A stretch of DNA of 64,000 nt from Luidia sarsii (GCA_949987565.1 OX465104.1:6043248-6107247); one strand, 5' to 3'; counted from the first letter of the stretch, positions 42,491 through 53,592 are shown. Numbers and translations are program-made. Notes: generated by a model from the sequence alone, not told the origin.

Positions 42491-42785
42491 TCACTGCGCA
42501 TGTGCACCGTGACCCGACGTGAACCGTTGTTGTTAGGTCACGTGGAGGGACTATTGGATCTTATGTCGGGATTGGGCCAGAATTACGAACTGATAAGGCA
42601 CCGTGTTCGTGCATGGCAATTAAACATGTGTTTGAGTAAGGGGTGTTCATGGTGACGTCAGAAGGAGTCATTTAGTCAGAGGGTAATTACTAACTCACTC
42701 ATTGGCCAGAATGAGAAGCGCCATAGAACTGCTTGTGTGTGTCATGACGTAGTTTCATTGAACATTGTTGTGTTGAAAAAAGGCT
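42491..42785. other. Unassigned intergenic DNA
   Basis: No recognised feature. Confidence 0.35.
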
Positions 42786-42935
42786 AAGAAAATTTCGACT
42801 GGATTGGGATTCAAACCCGAGACCTCTGTTTTTTTGTAGCAGCGCTCTTACCATCTGAGCTATTCAGGCCTTAGATGGTGGCCTTCCCAAAGGGTCAACT
42901 AGTCTTTGCTGGGCAAAGATTGGTGATCAAGCAAG
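42786..42935 (-). mobile_element. tRNA-derived SINE, family S1 (copy 3)
   Basis: On the minus strand: CAGCAAAGACTAGTTGACCC, CCACCATCTAAGGC, A box TAGCTCAGATGG, then GGTCTCGGGTTTGAATCCC carrying the B box (about 42806-42824). It matches 1150 and 26281. Confidence 0.75.
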
Positions 42936-43153
42936 TGATAATTTAAAAGTAAGTATATTCATGCATACGCCTAAGTAGCTCTTTGAAGTTTGCCTTTTAC
43001 AATTCATTTCGGGAATTAAGGTTCACAAACCAGTGCTTTGCTGTGACGTTGGAGAGATGTACAGCATTCTGGAATGACTGTGCTGAGCTTGCTCTCATTT
43101 TCCCTTCATTTGAATGTATAAAGTTGGTGACGAGACGGCCTCTTGAGGGCACT
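42936..43153. other. Unassigned DNA
   Basis: No recognised feature. Confidence 0.3.
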
Positions 43154-43308
43154 ATTATTTAAGCCATGTCCGAATTAATTGGCTGCGGCCAGAAATAGCA
43201 CGGAGGTCTATGGGAATTGGCTCAAGCCTCTAGCGTGCTACTGCCGTTGCATGTTCGTGTGCAATTTGAATCCGTAGCCAACGAAGTCGGATATAGCCTT
43301 AGCTTAAA
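43154..43308. mobile_element. TIR element related to M10
   Basis: Left AAGCCATGTCCGAATTAATT, right AAGTCGGATATAGCCTTAGC. The interior phrase GGTCTATGGGAATTGG recurs at 47618 (AATCTATGGGAATTGGATG) in an element-like segment that also has TTTGAAGCCGTTGTCAATG. This suggests two diverged members. Confidence 0.55.
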
Positions 43309-44490
43309 AATGTTGATACAATGATTTCCAACAAATTTAATTTATTTGTAATACAGATTTTAATAAGGTAATAGTACTATGTTTTCGGCATTTTGGCAAC
43401 ACTTTTTGTTCCTTCGATATAAAAATATGTTTAAAAGATATTTATTTGATATTATAAGTTTTCTCAGCGTAAAGGATTGCGATTCTTTTGAACTTATATC
43501 GACGCGATATTCTCCGGTTCATGATTTTATTAAAAGATTATCAGCCTATCGAACAATGCCCTCTTTTGGGTTATGTCAGTCATTTCTTAAATCCGTTATG
43601 AAATTAATGTTCGAATCATCACTTCAGTTGAGACGATTCCTAGTTCAGATGACACTTACCATGAATTTCGTGACGAAAGAACGGTTCATTATTGCTGAGG
43701 TGTATCTCAGGATTTGGCATAGAGCTCTTTTAACAAACTAGAGTGCGCACGCGGTCAACACGCGGTACGAGCGTGTGCCGACATGGACGCGCATCCGCCA
43801 TTACCAAAGAGGTCAACTTCAGCTCGAAGTGCCCGGATGTCAAAAAAAATAAATTATATAAACGTGCAAATAGTGCTACTTTGCATTAACTAAAAGGAAC
43901 GTCCGTTTGAGTGAACGCGCTATAATGGGTTAAACCAGTCTTACGGGGGGTAGTAAGACTTCAACTTGTGACAGTAGCAATCGCGCGTAACATGAATGGG
44001 GAAAGGTATGGCCGAAAGGTTGTGAATGTGGAAACTAAAATGTTATGAAATGGTTTTTAGTAATGAAAGGAAAGGCCATCAATACCTCAAGGGATTGGCG
44101 AATTTTAATGTCCTACTTTCTTTTGTAAAAAATGGGATTAGTTTGCCCCATAGAGATCCATGCATTTGCCCTCTTTGGTAATGGCGTCGCAGTCCCTTTG
44201 TCGGCACGCGTCACGCGATGAGTGCGCACTCTAGTTTATTTATAGAGCTCTATGGGATTTGGTCATTCACCATCCTCAGCATATCAGGCTGCACATTATA
44301 GTCGTGTGTTTTCACTGAGGGTGCGGTCAAGAGCTGGTTTTGATAAAACTGCACTTTATTCAGACTGCAACACAATATCATACCAAACTCCCATACCAGT
44401 ATACCAAATGATCTAGTGGTGTTGCACCACTGGAGAGGGCATCTTAAGTGAAAAAGAACATAACATAAGGTTCAGCAGCCAGGGGGAAGG
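43309..44490. other. Unassigned intergenic DNA
   Basis: A 120-codon AT-rich frame at 43379-43741 lacks a recognised domain. A long-range inverted pair exists: TTTAACAAACTAGAGTGCGC at 43729 against GCGCACTCTAGTTTATTTAT at 44224, with GCCATTACCAAAGAGG at 43797 against CCTCTTTGGTAATGGC at 44169. The 43735-44240 segment is therefore probably a foldback or TIR element of about 500 bp. Confidence 0.5.
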
Positions 44491-44492
44491 TT

Positions 44493-44729
44493 GACTAGTC
44501 CGATTGCGCGACCACTGTTTAAATGCCATCCCGTGACTTATAGCGGGTGTTTTTTTTTTATCTCATTTGGCACAGAGCAGCGATGGAAATGTACAAAGCA
44601 GAATGTGGACAATTATGATAGTCTTCTTTGCTCATTTCCACTCCTGTTCTGCACCAAATGAGATGCAAAAATACCCACTGTAATTCACGCGATGGCATGT
44701 AAACATTGCTCGCTCAATCGGTCTATTGC
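44493..44729. mobile_element. Hairpin MITE, family M1 (second full copy)
   Basis: GTCCGATTGCGCGACC at left, AATCGGTCTATTGC at right, with TGGAAATGTACAAAGCAG and TTTGCTCATTTCCACTCC in the middle. Relative to 853-1085 the central segment is in the opposite orientation, as happens when hairpin arms exchange. Confidence 0.8.
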
Positions 44730-45540
44730 ATCGAAATCCATAATAACACCTTGCTGAACCAATTTATTATACCCCAGTATATTAACCCACCCCTCCAGCT
44801 TTTAACCCTTCCACGATTTCTGGTGCCTGCCATAGGTCTCCATTCTGCGACCAGTTTTTGTCATATCTTTCTATCGAAACTCTGCTAACGGGGTATTTTC
44901 TTCATTACCTCTTACCAACACATCCAGACATGGATATAGAAAAAACCTTTCAAACAAAACCAAATGACGAGAAACCGTAAACACGGGCATTCCCGTGCCA
45001 AGGCACACTCACGCTTCCTTTTTTTCTTCAAAACGTCCCGATAATCATCTTAGTTACGTGAAAAGGTTCGGAGAGGAAAAAAGGGAAAAACATGGAGATA
45101 TTGTTTTTGCCATAGCGTCTTCGTGGCCTGCAGCGGTCCGTCAATCGTCCGCTTGCAAATTGCTTGTCAAAAATAAGAGAGAGAGAGAGAGAGAGAAGAA
45201 TACCCGAGCCGCCGAGAAAAAAAACCCTAAGAAACCGCCGTGTTTGTCGAGGACTGCTAATGGGGTGTCACCTTATACTCTGTATTATCGGTGAAGGACT
45301 CGATCGTCGCTGGTGCGCTGCGATGCCACAGTGAGGTTCACGAGGCCGGACGGAGAACCGCAATGCCTCGTGTGAAGCGAGCGGCGGTGCTACAATAACA
45401 CAGAGGCCTTATCTACACTAATGCACGGACGATCGACGGAGGTGCTCTGCTCTGCCAGGCCAAACAGCCTTCACCCCGAAAAATAAAAGACGAGAGCCTC
45501 TCGAGCCACCGTCTCAGGTTTGGTCGTTGACTGGGCGCGG
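44730..45540. other. Unassigned intergenic DNA
   Basis: GA run at 45177-45194. Small frames only. No gene is supported. Confidence 0.4.
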
Positions 45541-45544
45541 GGGT

Positions 45545-46600
45545 CATCGAACGCCGCGCCCCGAACGCAGCCGAACGCACATCTGTGCGTTGCATTCGCG
45601 GGGGGGCATCCAATAAACACATCGATTGGGGTGAGGAGGGATTAGTCATCGAACGTCCCGAACGCAGCCGAACGCTTACCCGTCTATCGCATTTGATAGG
45701 AGCCCGATGTACACATCGATTGGGGTGAGGAGGAATTGGTCACCGAACGTCCCGAACGCAGCCGAACGCTTACCCGTCTATCGCATTTGCTGGGAGCCCG
45801 ATGTACACATCGATTGGGGGTGCGGAGAGGGTGGTCATCGAACGTCCCGAACGCAGCCGAACGCTTACCCGTCTATCGCATTTGCTGGGAGCCCGATGTA
45901 CACATCGATTGGGGTGAGGAGGGATTGGTCACCGAACGTCCCGAACGCAGCCGAACGCTTACCCGTCTATCGCATTTGCTGGGAGCCCGATGTACACATC
46001 GATTGGGGGTGCGGAGAGGGTGGTCATCGAACGTCCCGAACGCAGCCGAACGCTTACCCGTCTATCGCATTTGCTGGGAGCCCGATGTACACATCGATTG
46101 GGGTGAGGAGGGATTGGTCATCGAACGTCCCGAACGCAGCCGAACGCTTACCCGTCTATCGCATTTGCTGGGAGCCCGATGTACACATCAATTGGGGTGA
46201 GGAGGGATTAGTCATCGAACGTCCCGAACGCAGCCGAACGCTTACCCGTCTATCGCATTTGCTAGGAGCCTGATGTACACATCGATTGGGGTGAGGAGGA
46301 ATTGGTCAACGAACGCCCCGAACGCAGCCGAACGCTTACCCGTCCACCGCATTTGCTGGGAGCCCGATGTACACATCGATTGGGGAGAGGAGTGGGTGGT
46401 CATCGAATGCCCCGAACGCAGCCGAACGCTTACCCGTCCACCGCATTGGCTGGGAGCCCAAGTTACACATCGAGGGGAGACGGAGGGTTGAGCCACCGAA
46501 CGCCCCGAACACTTACCGGTACCTGATCTGCATTGCATTGGCTGGGGGATGCATTGTAACACGTTGGGCGGCGCCCGAAAACACCCGAACGCTTAACCCA
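45545..46600 (+). repeat. 94/95-bp minisatellite
   Basis: About 11 tandem units containing CCCGAACGCAGCCGAACGC, TTACCCGTCTATCGCATTTG and GATGTACACATCGATTGGGG. Successive unit starts (45705, 45799, 45894, 45988, 46083, 46177, 46271, 46365, about 46459) give periods 94, 95, 94, 95, then 94. Two unit subtypes (GTGAGGAGGGATTGG and GTGCGGAGAGGGTGG) alternate in the middle. The outer units at both ends are more diverged. The 188- and 154-codon frames through it are by-products of the repeat. Confidence 0.95.
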
Positions 46601-46985
46601 TGCAACACTATGGGCATTGGCTCACATATGGAGGTTTTTCACATGACGTCACCTGACCGCCAAAGGCTAATTAGCATGTCCGCAGGAGCGTCCAAATCCG
46701 TGGAAGCACATGCAAATATCGAATCGGAGTATTTCAATTTGATGACTCGAAGTACATCCACGTGAATTGAACGCTGACCGTCAAAAAGAAAAAATGCGAC
46801 TGAAAAAAAAAAATTCTGAGTAAGACCGCTTGGCGAGTAAATTTAAAGAAGCTGCCTTTAATCACTGCCGGTCAAAAGGTCCATTATTGCTGTACCAAGA
46901 CCGCTGCTCTTCCTGCACATCGATCCACACGCAACGCACGTGCCATGTTCGCGTCACAGGGATATATACTGCCCGCAGGACTCCG
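46601..46985. other. Unassigned intergenic DNA
   Basis: No recognised feature. Confidence 0.35.
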
Positions 46986-47007
46986 TGAGTCTTTCTCGAA
47001 CACTGCG

Positions 47008-47362
47008 TTTATGGGGGCGCTGTTTTCAGAGTTGTGGTGATGATGACAGAGCCTATTTCTTCGGGCAAATTCCGTTCTGCGTGCACAGACCTGTCACCGG
47101 TCCTGTCACATCGCTCTAAACCATCGGAGACGGTGTTGTGTTTGGGAACCAGCGAAACAAACTCGATTTAAAAATCGTGCGTGTAGAAGCTCGTTTTGTT
47201 CGCTGGTTTCCGCACACAAAACCGCTCCAATGGATGAGGCGATTTCAGCGCGCGGACCAGTGACGGAGATCTGGATCTGCTCAGAACGGAGTTTGCCCGT
47301 AAAAAAATAGGCCTTGTTATTACCACAACAGACTCTTATGAAAACAGCGCTCAAAAAAATGT
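47008..47362. mobile_element. Foldback element, about 350 bp
   Basis: Left arm GGCGCTGTTTTCAGAGTTG, GAGCCTATTTCTTCGGGCAA and GTTGTGTTTGGGAACCAGCG pairs with right arm TTCGCTGGTTTCCGCACAC, GAGTTTGCCCGTAAAAAAAT and CTTATGAAAACAGCGC. Pairing is imperfect but runs almost the whole length. The 82-codon minus frame lies in it. Confidence 0.7.
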
Positions 47363-48127
47363 GTTCAAGGAAACGTCACTGAGTAGAATCTCAGACAGAA
47401 GCTATAGGCATCTGGGCAACATTTGCCAAGGCCTGCAAAATGTTGAGGTTTTCGCGTACGCATGGGATAACAAACTCCATGTACTAATACCCAAGACCGT
47501 TAATTGTATCACACCATAGGTAAAGTGGAATCAGAAATGTCACGGGCGAGAACTCAAGTGGAACCTTGAAGTCCCAGCAAGATGAATCCGTTGGCTACGG
47601 CTGTCTAAGACACGCAAATCTATGGGAATTGGATGCAGCCGCTAAGTAAGGGTTTTCTCAAAGCTCCTGCGTAATTTGAAGCCGTTGTCAATGCATTAGG
47701 ACAGCGACGCAGACGCAAAAACCTGACGCTACAACGTCCAATCAATGGCAAGCTGACGATAAGGGGGTCAATGGCTACGGATCTGGCTTTCGATGAGGAT
47801 GACAACGGATGCATGATTGGAGGCACACGTACGCGCTGTTGCCAGTAGTGACAGCCATAGCCGAAAGTCGTTGATGCTAACCTACCCAAAGCTCGAGTTT
47901 CCCATTACTAAATGAAATCGACCCATGGCAGTCAGTGGTCTGGCTTTGTACACGGAGCAGATCCTTCTACGTGTGTTTGGGTTCATATTATTACATGCTC
48001 AATATTCTGAAGGTTAGCCGCGTTCCAGCACTGGCCGGGGAGCCCGTCTCGGCTCTGCTGACCAGTTGAGGGCGCTACTTAAATTTACTGTAGGGTGCAG
48101 AGCTCACAGACATAAATAAATAACCTA
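47363..48127. other. Unassigned DNA with an M10-like fragment
   Basis: 47585-47720 shares phrases with the element at 43154 (see there). The rest is unrecognised. Confidence 0.35.
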
Positions 48128-48373
48128 GGCCGTTTTCGAAAAGAAGGCTTAGGCTCGTGCTCGGGGTTCGTCTCCGTCTGACAAAACCTGAAAATCTAGG
48201 CTGTGGTTTGTTTCCGAAATTTAAGGTTTGGTGGCTTGATATAGGTACAGAATATTCATCAATAAACTGGGGCCAAACGCTTAATTTTAGATGCCTCCTG
48301 TGATATTATAACGAGTAAGATAAATATAACCGAAGCCTAAGCCCGACCCTAAGCCTTCATTTCGAAAACGGCC
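48128..48373. mobile_element. MITE, family M4 (copy 2)
   Basis: Ends GGCCGTTTTCGAAAAGAAGG and CCTTCATTTCGAAAACGGCC. The interior matches 13406-13644 closely (AACCTGAAAATCTAGGCTG, CTGGGGCCAAACGCTTAATT). Confidence 0.85.
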
Positions 48374-48454
48374 ATAAACACATGTATGTCTGTGGCAGAG
48401 TACTTATAAACTCCCATAGAACGCAGTACAAAACCCCCCACTTTCGAGCCGAAC

Positions 48455-49050
48455 AATTTCACACGCAAACCTTTCTCAGGTCTTGTATACTTCAAAGTGT
48501 AGATTGGACCTTCATCTCTCATTTTTCTTATAAATGTTGGTGTTGCTATCCGATTGGATTTTCTGCTAATTATCCCGGTAAAAAAACACCGCCAAAATGT
48601 GTAGTCGTCCAAGCCGAATTTCTGCAAGGATTTCGGACAGTACCCCTCCACTTCCACAGCCAAGTACGGCCACATTTTAAAGCCTCATAATGTTCCAAAT
48701 TGCCCTCATGTTGCGTCTTATACTTCACTTATTCCACAATGATATCAGTTAGACTCCAAAGGCCCTAACTCTTTGCACCTCCCGCACAGGACACACACTG
48801 TATACTGCAATTTACCACAGTGCCCACAGGGGTGTAGGCTCACATACCGGTACCACAGGACACCACAAAAAACCCCGCTGTGGTATGTCGTGGTGTATGA
48901 CACTTATCCTCCCACAGGAAAAAACATGTGTGGTTAATTGTGGTTTCAATGCCGGTTAGGGTTAATAAAACAAAATATGGGTCCACACTTTCTTATAATC
49001 AGCCCGGTGGAGCCATCTTGGATTGAATTAGTGCGCTGCAACCTGTGGCG
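48455..49050. repeat. Dispersed repeat R1 (copy 2, inverted)
   Basis: Reverse complement of the 24996-25395 repeat, with about 200 bp of extra sequence at 48760-48970 that contains a local CCACAGG-rich stretch. The 108-codon minus-strand frame (48349-48675) is not preserved in copy 1, so I do not call it a gene. Confidence 0.6.
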
Positions 49051-49525
49051 CGTTCTATTTTATACTGACGTCACTTCTACTCCCGTTTATTCGGGCCTGA
49101 AACGACAGGCATGCAGGAGTCATGGAGGTAGGAGGCAGGAGTGTCGTGGGAGAATGTACCACATGAGAATATATACAAAGATCTTTTCAAATGCACGTTT
49201 TTCAAATTCCTTTCCGTTTTTCCTCTTCCGATGCTTTTCAGCCTATCCACAACCCATTCGTTATTTAATAGGTAATTAAGGGATGCTGCGTCCCTGATTC
49301 ATCGTCTTTTGCCAAAAGAATATTTCCAACGCCCCCCACGGTACGATGGCATTGCCGACACAAGAGGGCGCCATACACTGCGATTGGCAGGCGTCAAGGA
49401 ATCCTTCCTAGAGAATTTGTAGCTGTAATACTGAAAGGCTTCGTAGTACTACTTGAGATATTTAGAATCAGGTGAAATACATCAGTAATTAAGAACTGCT
49501 GAAAGCTTTATATAAAGGTTATTCT
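49051..49525. other. Unassigned intergenic DNA
   Basis: No recognised feature. Confidence 0.35.
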
Positions 49526-49526
49526 C

Positions 49527-49570
49527 CACTTAAGAAAGGTCCTGCTGGGAACAGAACAACAGGCAATCGT
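49527..49570 (+). ncRNA. Decayed family A hammerhead-like end
   Basis: CTTAAGAAAGGTCCTGCTGGG followed by AACAGAACAACAGGC keeps the order of family A, but GAAACGTC is lost. Certainly inactive. Confidence 0.4.
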
Positions 49571-50090
49571 CAAGTATGGAGACTTCATCGGACTCGTAAC
49601 CCATTTTCATTGCTTGAACTGTTAGAATTAGATATCTGGTGAAAAAAATGCAAACACTTCGTCTTGGGCAATATTCGTTTTCTCTCTTATCAAATTTCTT
49701 TCATAGTATTAGTTACTTCATGTAAGAGTCAGGTTGCAGAAGGGAGCCAGGAATAACCATGCTAGATCAGACTGAATCTTAAGTCAACTATTTATTAAAA
49801 ACAAAAGTCAAGCTACAATGTACATGTCTGTCCAGCCACTATACTGGATTGTCATAAACAAACGTGCCCATTTACGTACATGGGTCATTCCCCTTATGTG
49901 TGCCAGAGTAAAAAACACAGACTAATTGTACAATTCATGACCCCACACCTGTTCCTGTACGATTACACTGAAGGGAATGATGCAAGGTGCGTATGCCTTG
50001 GCCCAATGTCATCTGATGTAGACCAACTGTCATTAGCATGAATGACCTAGGGGTTGCTTGCATTTAACAAAAACAGGAAACCTCATAGAC
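49571..50090. other. Unassigned intergenic DNA
   Basis: No recognised feature. Confidence 0.35.
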
Positions 50091-50091
50091 A

Positions 50092-50312
50092 TAACATGAT
50101 GTTTGGAGAACTCAATTCATTGAGGTTTGGCCAGCTTGACGTGCGCGCAGGGCAAACCTCAATGAAAAACATTGGAAAGCTTTAAAACTTGTGAAGCTGA
50201 AAAGCAAAATGTAAAGGAATGTTCTTTTTGTTGCCTTGTCACATGAGAGAACTAGCACTGAGCACTCAGTGTTTATCACGTCGAGCAAAGGGCAAAACCT
50301 CAGTGAATAACT
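50092..50312. mobile_element. SINE S2 body fragments (two, opposite orientation)
   Basis: 50092-50160 contains ACATGATGTTTGGAGAACTC and TCATTGAGGTTTGGCC (minus). 50253-50312 contains CACTGAGCACTCAGTG, TATCACGTCGAGCAAAGGGC (plus). Both match the S2 3' body at 15847-16027. Confidence 0.5.
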
Positions 50313-51128
50313 TTTAAATAGCAAGTATGGACCTTCCAGCATACAATATTGATTTATATGAGTTCCATATTTTTTATTATTTTTTGATCCGACAGCAAAT
50401 TGGCAATCCAGGTAAGGCCTTCTCTCCTGACGTAGCTTTTTCTGACGGAAAGATTTTTTTTTTTTAACAAACAGGGCAACTCATTTCCTGGAAATACACT
50501 AACCAGTGTGAAAAGGTATGGCCCAATTTTCCTTTCTCAGAAATTTCCAGGAAAATTTATACAGCAAAAAAGGCCTTTTGAATTTGATCAATGAAAACAA
50601 AACCCTCTGCTGAGAATCTCATGTTGACTTTAAACTAACGGTTATTTCTCGACTTTTAGAAGGCGACTTGGAAGCAACCAATGACACTGCACAGGCACTT
50701 CAGTTAAAACAAATAAAAGCAATACTAAACCCAACGATAGTCATCTGAAAAAAGTGACTGGTGAATTGTTGGTCTCTCTCAAAATCACCTAAAAAAAACT
50801 TCGCCTTGACAATGCACGGGCGGTCCCTTCTTTATAAACTACTTATAAGGTCGGGGGAGGACCAGAGCGAGATTTTCGTTAGCAGGATTTCCGAATTGAG
50901 AGCCAGACGCCGTAACCTCCCAATGGCTTTGATGTAAAAAAAGATTGAGCACTGGAATATGGTGACTTATGGTGGAAACCTTCCCATGGATAGGACAGCA
51001 GCCTCCGACCAGCCATAGGGTCCTTGAGATTCTGAGATGCCGGGAGGGCGACTTGGGACGAGGCTACCTTCTCAATTGGTCCTGGAGACGTCAGTTGGGC
51101 AGCGCCGGACTGAGGACTGGGAGGACGG
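50313..51128 (-). other. Presumed PHF5A 3' UTR and downstream DNA
   Basis: Lies downstream of the PHF5A stop on the minus strand. A minus-strand AATAAA is available at about 50378-50383. Whether it is the real poly(A) site cannot be told from sequence. Confidence 0.35.
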
Positions 51129-53592
51129 TCATCTCTTCTTGAAGCCGTACTTCTTGCGCTCGTAGAAGAGATCCGTTTTGGAACTACCCAGGTTGACAAT
51201 TTTGGGGCATCCGTCACGCTGCCGAGAGGAGAAAAAGAAAAAAAATCAGATGGAAAATAGAATCAGAACTTTCATTTAAGAAAATTAAAAAAGCAAATGC
51301 AAAACTTGACTGGGAATTTTAGACAATTTAACGCTTTCACGACGCAGTTTATCTGTGACTTCTGATGGAATTAATTTGCACAACGTTTACAATGAGCCAC
51401 TCAATGCCAGCGTCTTGCAGGCCGTAAGTGGACTTTGCTCTCAGAAAGGACTTTTCAACCGAAAGAGCTTTTGCGAGGACTTCATTAGAAAAAAAAATCG
51501 CATCCCTCTGGGAGCGACAGAGATTTCCCAAAACCTTAACTGAACATTCTACCGTCCAGTCATTAGGGCCGTTCCCACTACACCAAGTAAACGCGATTAT
51601 TTGGATCGCCATTTGAATCGCGATTCAAACTCCACTTGTTTTGCATGTGGGAACACAATAAACACGATTATTAGTGGGATTTGAATAGCGATTCGGATTC
51701 CACTAAGAGTGAGACTTTTTCAAATAATCGCATTTATTTGCGACGCGATGTGTGTGTGAATGCTCCGCTCAAATCGCACTGTTTTTTTTTTAGCCCACGA
51801 TGCGTTGCGCAAGCATGGCATTTCCTGCCAGCAGCTTACTGCCAGGAAGTGCAGGGGCATGGCGTAGCATTTAATGTGGCCAAGGTCGCGCTCAACTTGG
51901 GTTGACCGGACTGAAGACCGTTCACAAAGATGCCGGTCTGGGGGCTACTCACGTCCTTCTCCTGGATGGTGCACTCCTTGCAGTAGTAGGCGTCAGACAC
52001 GCCGGGCCCTCCGCATATGACGCAGCGTCCCTGGTAGGAGCCGTAGTTGCACTCGTCGCAAATCCGCACCAGCGTACAGGGACGCACGTATGAGTCGCAG
52101 ATGACGCACTTGCCGTCGCACTTTTCGCACAACCGTCCGATAGCTGGCGAAAAGTAGAGAAAATGGAATTAGGACATGCAGGTTCGAACTGCTTTACTCC
52201 CTTAGGAAAGATCTCAAAATTTAGTGGGCCTGACGTTTTGATCGTAGCAGGACGGTCAGACCTTTCTCAAAGGCAGAGGAAAGATGTAAGATTTAATACC
52301 TACACTGTAAAAGGGTGGAAACAAACCTAAATCCACAAAAGACCACATTGTTATTTAGCCCATAGCCATTGTCTGGCACAACCACTTCCCTAACCCTATA
52401 AGAATGGACTTACCGGTACACTTTTCCCCAAAGGCAAAAGCATGAATTCATAACACGCATGTGTTAACCGGACGACTGATCAGTATGCAGCTGAGCTGTC
52501 AACAAGACATGCGCTTCACTATTCCTCTAGCTACATATGCCCCAAACGGCGGGCTGCTCTTCACAGGATGATCTGCAAACTGCGCGCGCACCACGTGTGT
52601 GTACACTGTACAGCACTGTTATTGCAAAACAGCAAATAGCCGTCGTGTGGGATATACGTCACAAGACTAAATGCTGATTGGTCGAGGCGCCAGGTTCGGA
52701 TTCTGAACCTAGCGGAGACGTTGATGGGACATTTTCAGACAGTATTTTGGTGAGTTCCTGCCCATTTTTCAGAGAAATATTTTACCCATGATGTTTTGAG
52801 TTGTCAGATTGTGTGTGGCGATTTTCAAAAGGGGCGAAAAAAAGGGCGTTCGGGACAGTAGTGTTTAAAAAATTGTGCAAACACAAACTTCCCCAGATTT
52901 TTGTACATTACAGATACAGATGTTTGTAACCCTCAGGTCTCCGAACTTCGGGAGGATGAGGGTTATGGTTACCGCAACTATGAAGTACAATACAAAATAA
53001 AAAAAAATAAAAAAAAAGCCATTTATGAAATTTAATTGAACGCAGTGGCTGTTGTTACGGCAGTCGTCCGTGTGGTTCCCTGACTTGATTGTATTTCGTC
53101 AGCATTGCAGGCTGGTTGAACCAGCTAATAGTCTGGTTCCAAGAGCTAAACATCCTGACGAATACTGTGAAGTCAGGGAACCACACAGACGACTGCCGTA
53201 ACAACAGCCACTGCGTTAATTGAAATAAAGATTATCCATGCAAACCAATCTTACAACCATGAACTCGTGTGCAACTAATTGCGTATTACACGAAAGCAAA
53301 TGGTCCGTATGAATAGCTTTTGTGGCACGGGCTCCGGCAGCCGCCTCTATATACATACACTAATTACAAATTACAATTTACAAATAATATTATATCCACT
53401 GTCCGGAAACTGGGCCACTGTCTCGGTGACAACTGTCTCTACGTTTGTCCACAAGAAAGGGAAAACTGCTCAAAAGAAAACAATGAAAAGTTTGAGAAAG
53501 GGCACCTCGCCACATTGATCTCATAGAAAGCGTGACTTACCCACTCCTGCCTGTTTTCTGCAGAAAATCAAATCGGGATGATGCTTCGCCAT
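51129..53592 (-). CDS. PHF5A: PHF5A, SF3b complex subunit (three coding exons)
   Basis: Encodes the small zinc-binding subunit of SF3b in the U2 snRNP, where it binds SF3B1 and helps form the pocket for the branch-site adenosine. Coding exons on the minus strand are 53592-53541 (52 nt), 52143-51953 (191 nt) and 51218-51129 (90 nt). They sum to 333 nt: exactly 110 residues plus stop, the usual animal length. Exon 1 gives [17 protein letters not shown]; exon 2 starts with a split Ala codon and holds [17 protein letters not shown] and [11 protein letters not shown]; exon 3 gives [20 protein letters not shown] and ends FKKR. The CxxC knuckles are all present, as is Tyr36, a known pocket residue. 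Splice sites are canonical (GTAAGT at 53540, CAG before 52143, GTGAGT at 51952, CAG before 51218); intron phases are 1 and 0. Intron 1 holds an M6 MITE and a family A ribozyme-like end. Confidence 0.98.
51219..51952 (-). other. PHF5A intron 2
   Basis: 734 bp between GTGAGT and CAG. It contains an AAACGCGATTATTTGGATCG / AAATAATCGCATTTATTTGC inverted pair at about 51588-51740, which looks like a small MITE starting GGGCCGTTCCCACTAC at 51565. No coding content. Confidence 0.8.
52228..52274 (-). ncRNA. Family A hammerhead-like end in PHF5A intron 1 (sense)
   Basis: Minus strand: GCCT, TTGAGAA, A, an enlarged stem II with GGTCTGACCGTCCT and ACGATC, AAAACGTC, AGGC, then CCACTAAATTTT. Loss of the G in GAAA and the enlarged stem argue against activity. 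It lies in the same orientation as PHF5A. Confidence 0.5.
53032..53224. mobile_element. Hairpin MITE, family M6 with 9-bp target duplication
   Basis: The element body 53041-53215 begins CGCAGTGGCTGTTGTTACGG and ends CCGTAACAACAGCCACTGCG. The arms pair over about 75 bp each. A perfect 9-bp direct repeat TTAATTGAA flanks it (53032-53040 and 53216-53224). It lies in intron 1 of PHF5A. A near-identical copy is at 61782-61964. The 9-bp duplication fits a Mutator-like transposase. Confidence 0.92.

Larger units (their letters stand above)
52144..53540 (-). other. PHF5A intron 1
   Basis: 1397 bp between GTAAGT and CAG. It holds the family A end at 52228-52274 and the M6 MITE at 53041-53215. The rest has an A-rich run at 52999-53017 and no other recognised feature. 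Confidence 0.85.

Noticed and set aside
45707..46273. 188-codon frame with WEPDVHIDWG repeats, looking like a repeat protein
   Set aside because: Two frames are equally open and the unit is not a multiple of three; the period alternation explains the openness.
48349..48675. 108-codon minus-strand protein
   Set aside because: The same DNA recurs at 24996-25395 without a conserved frame, so it is a dispersed repeat.
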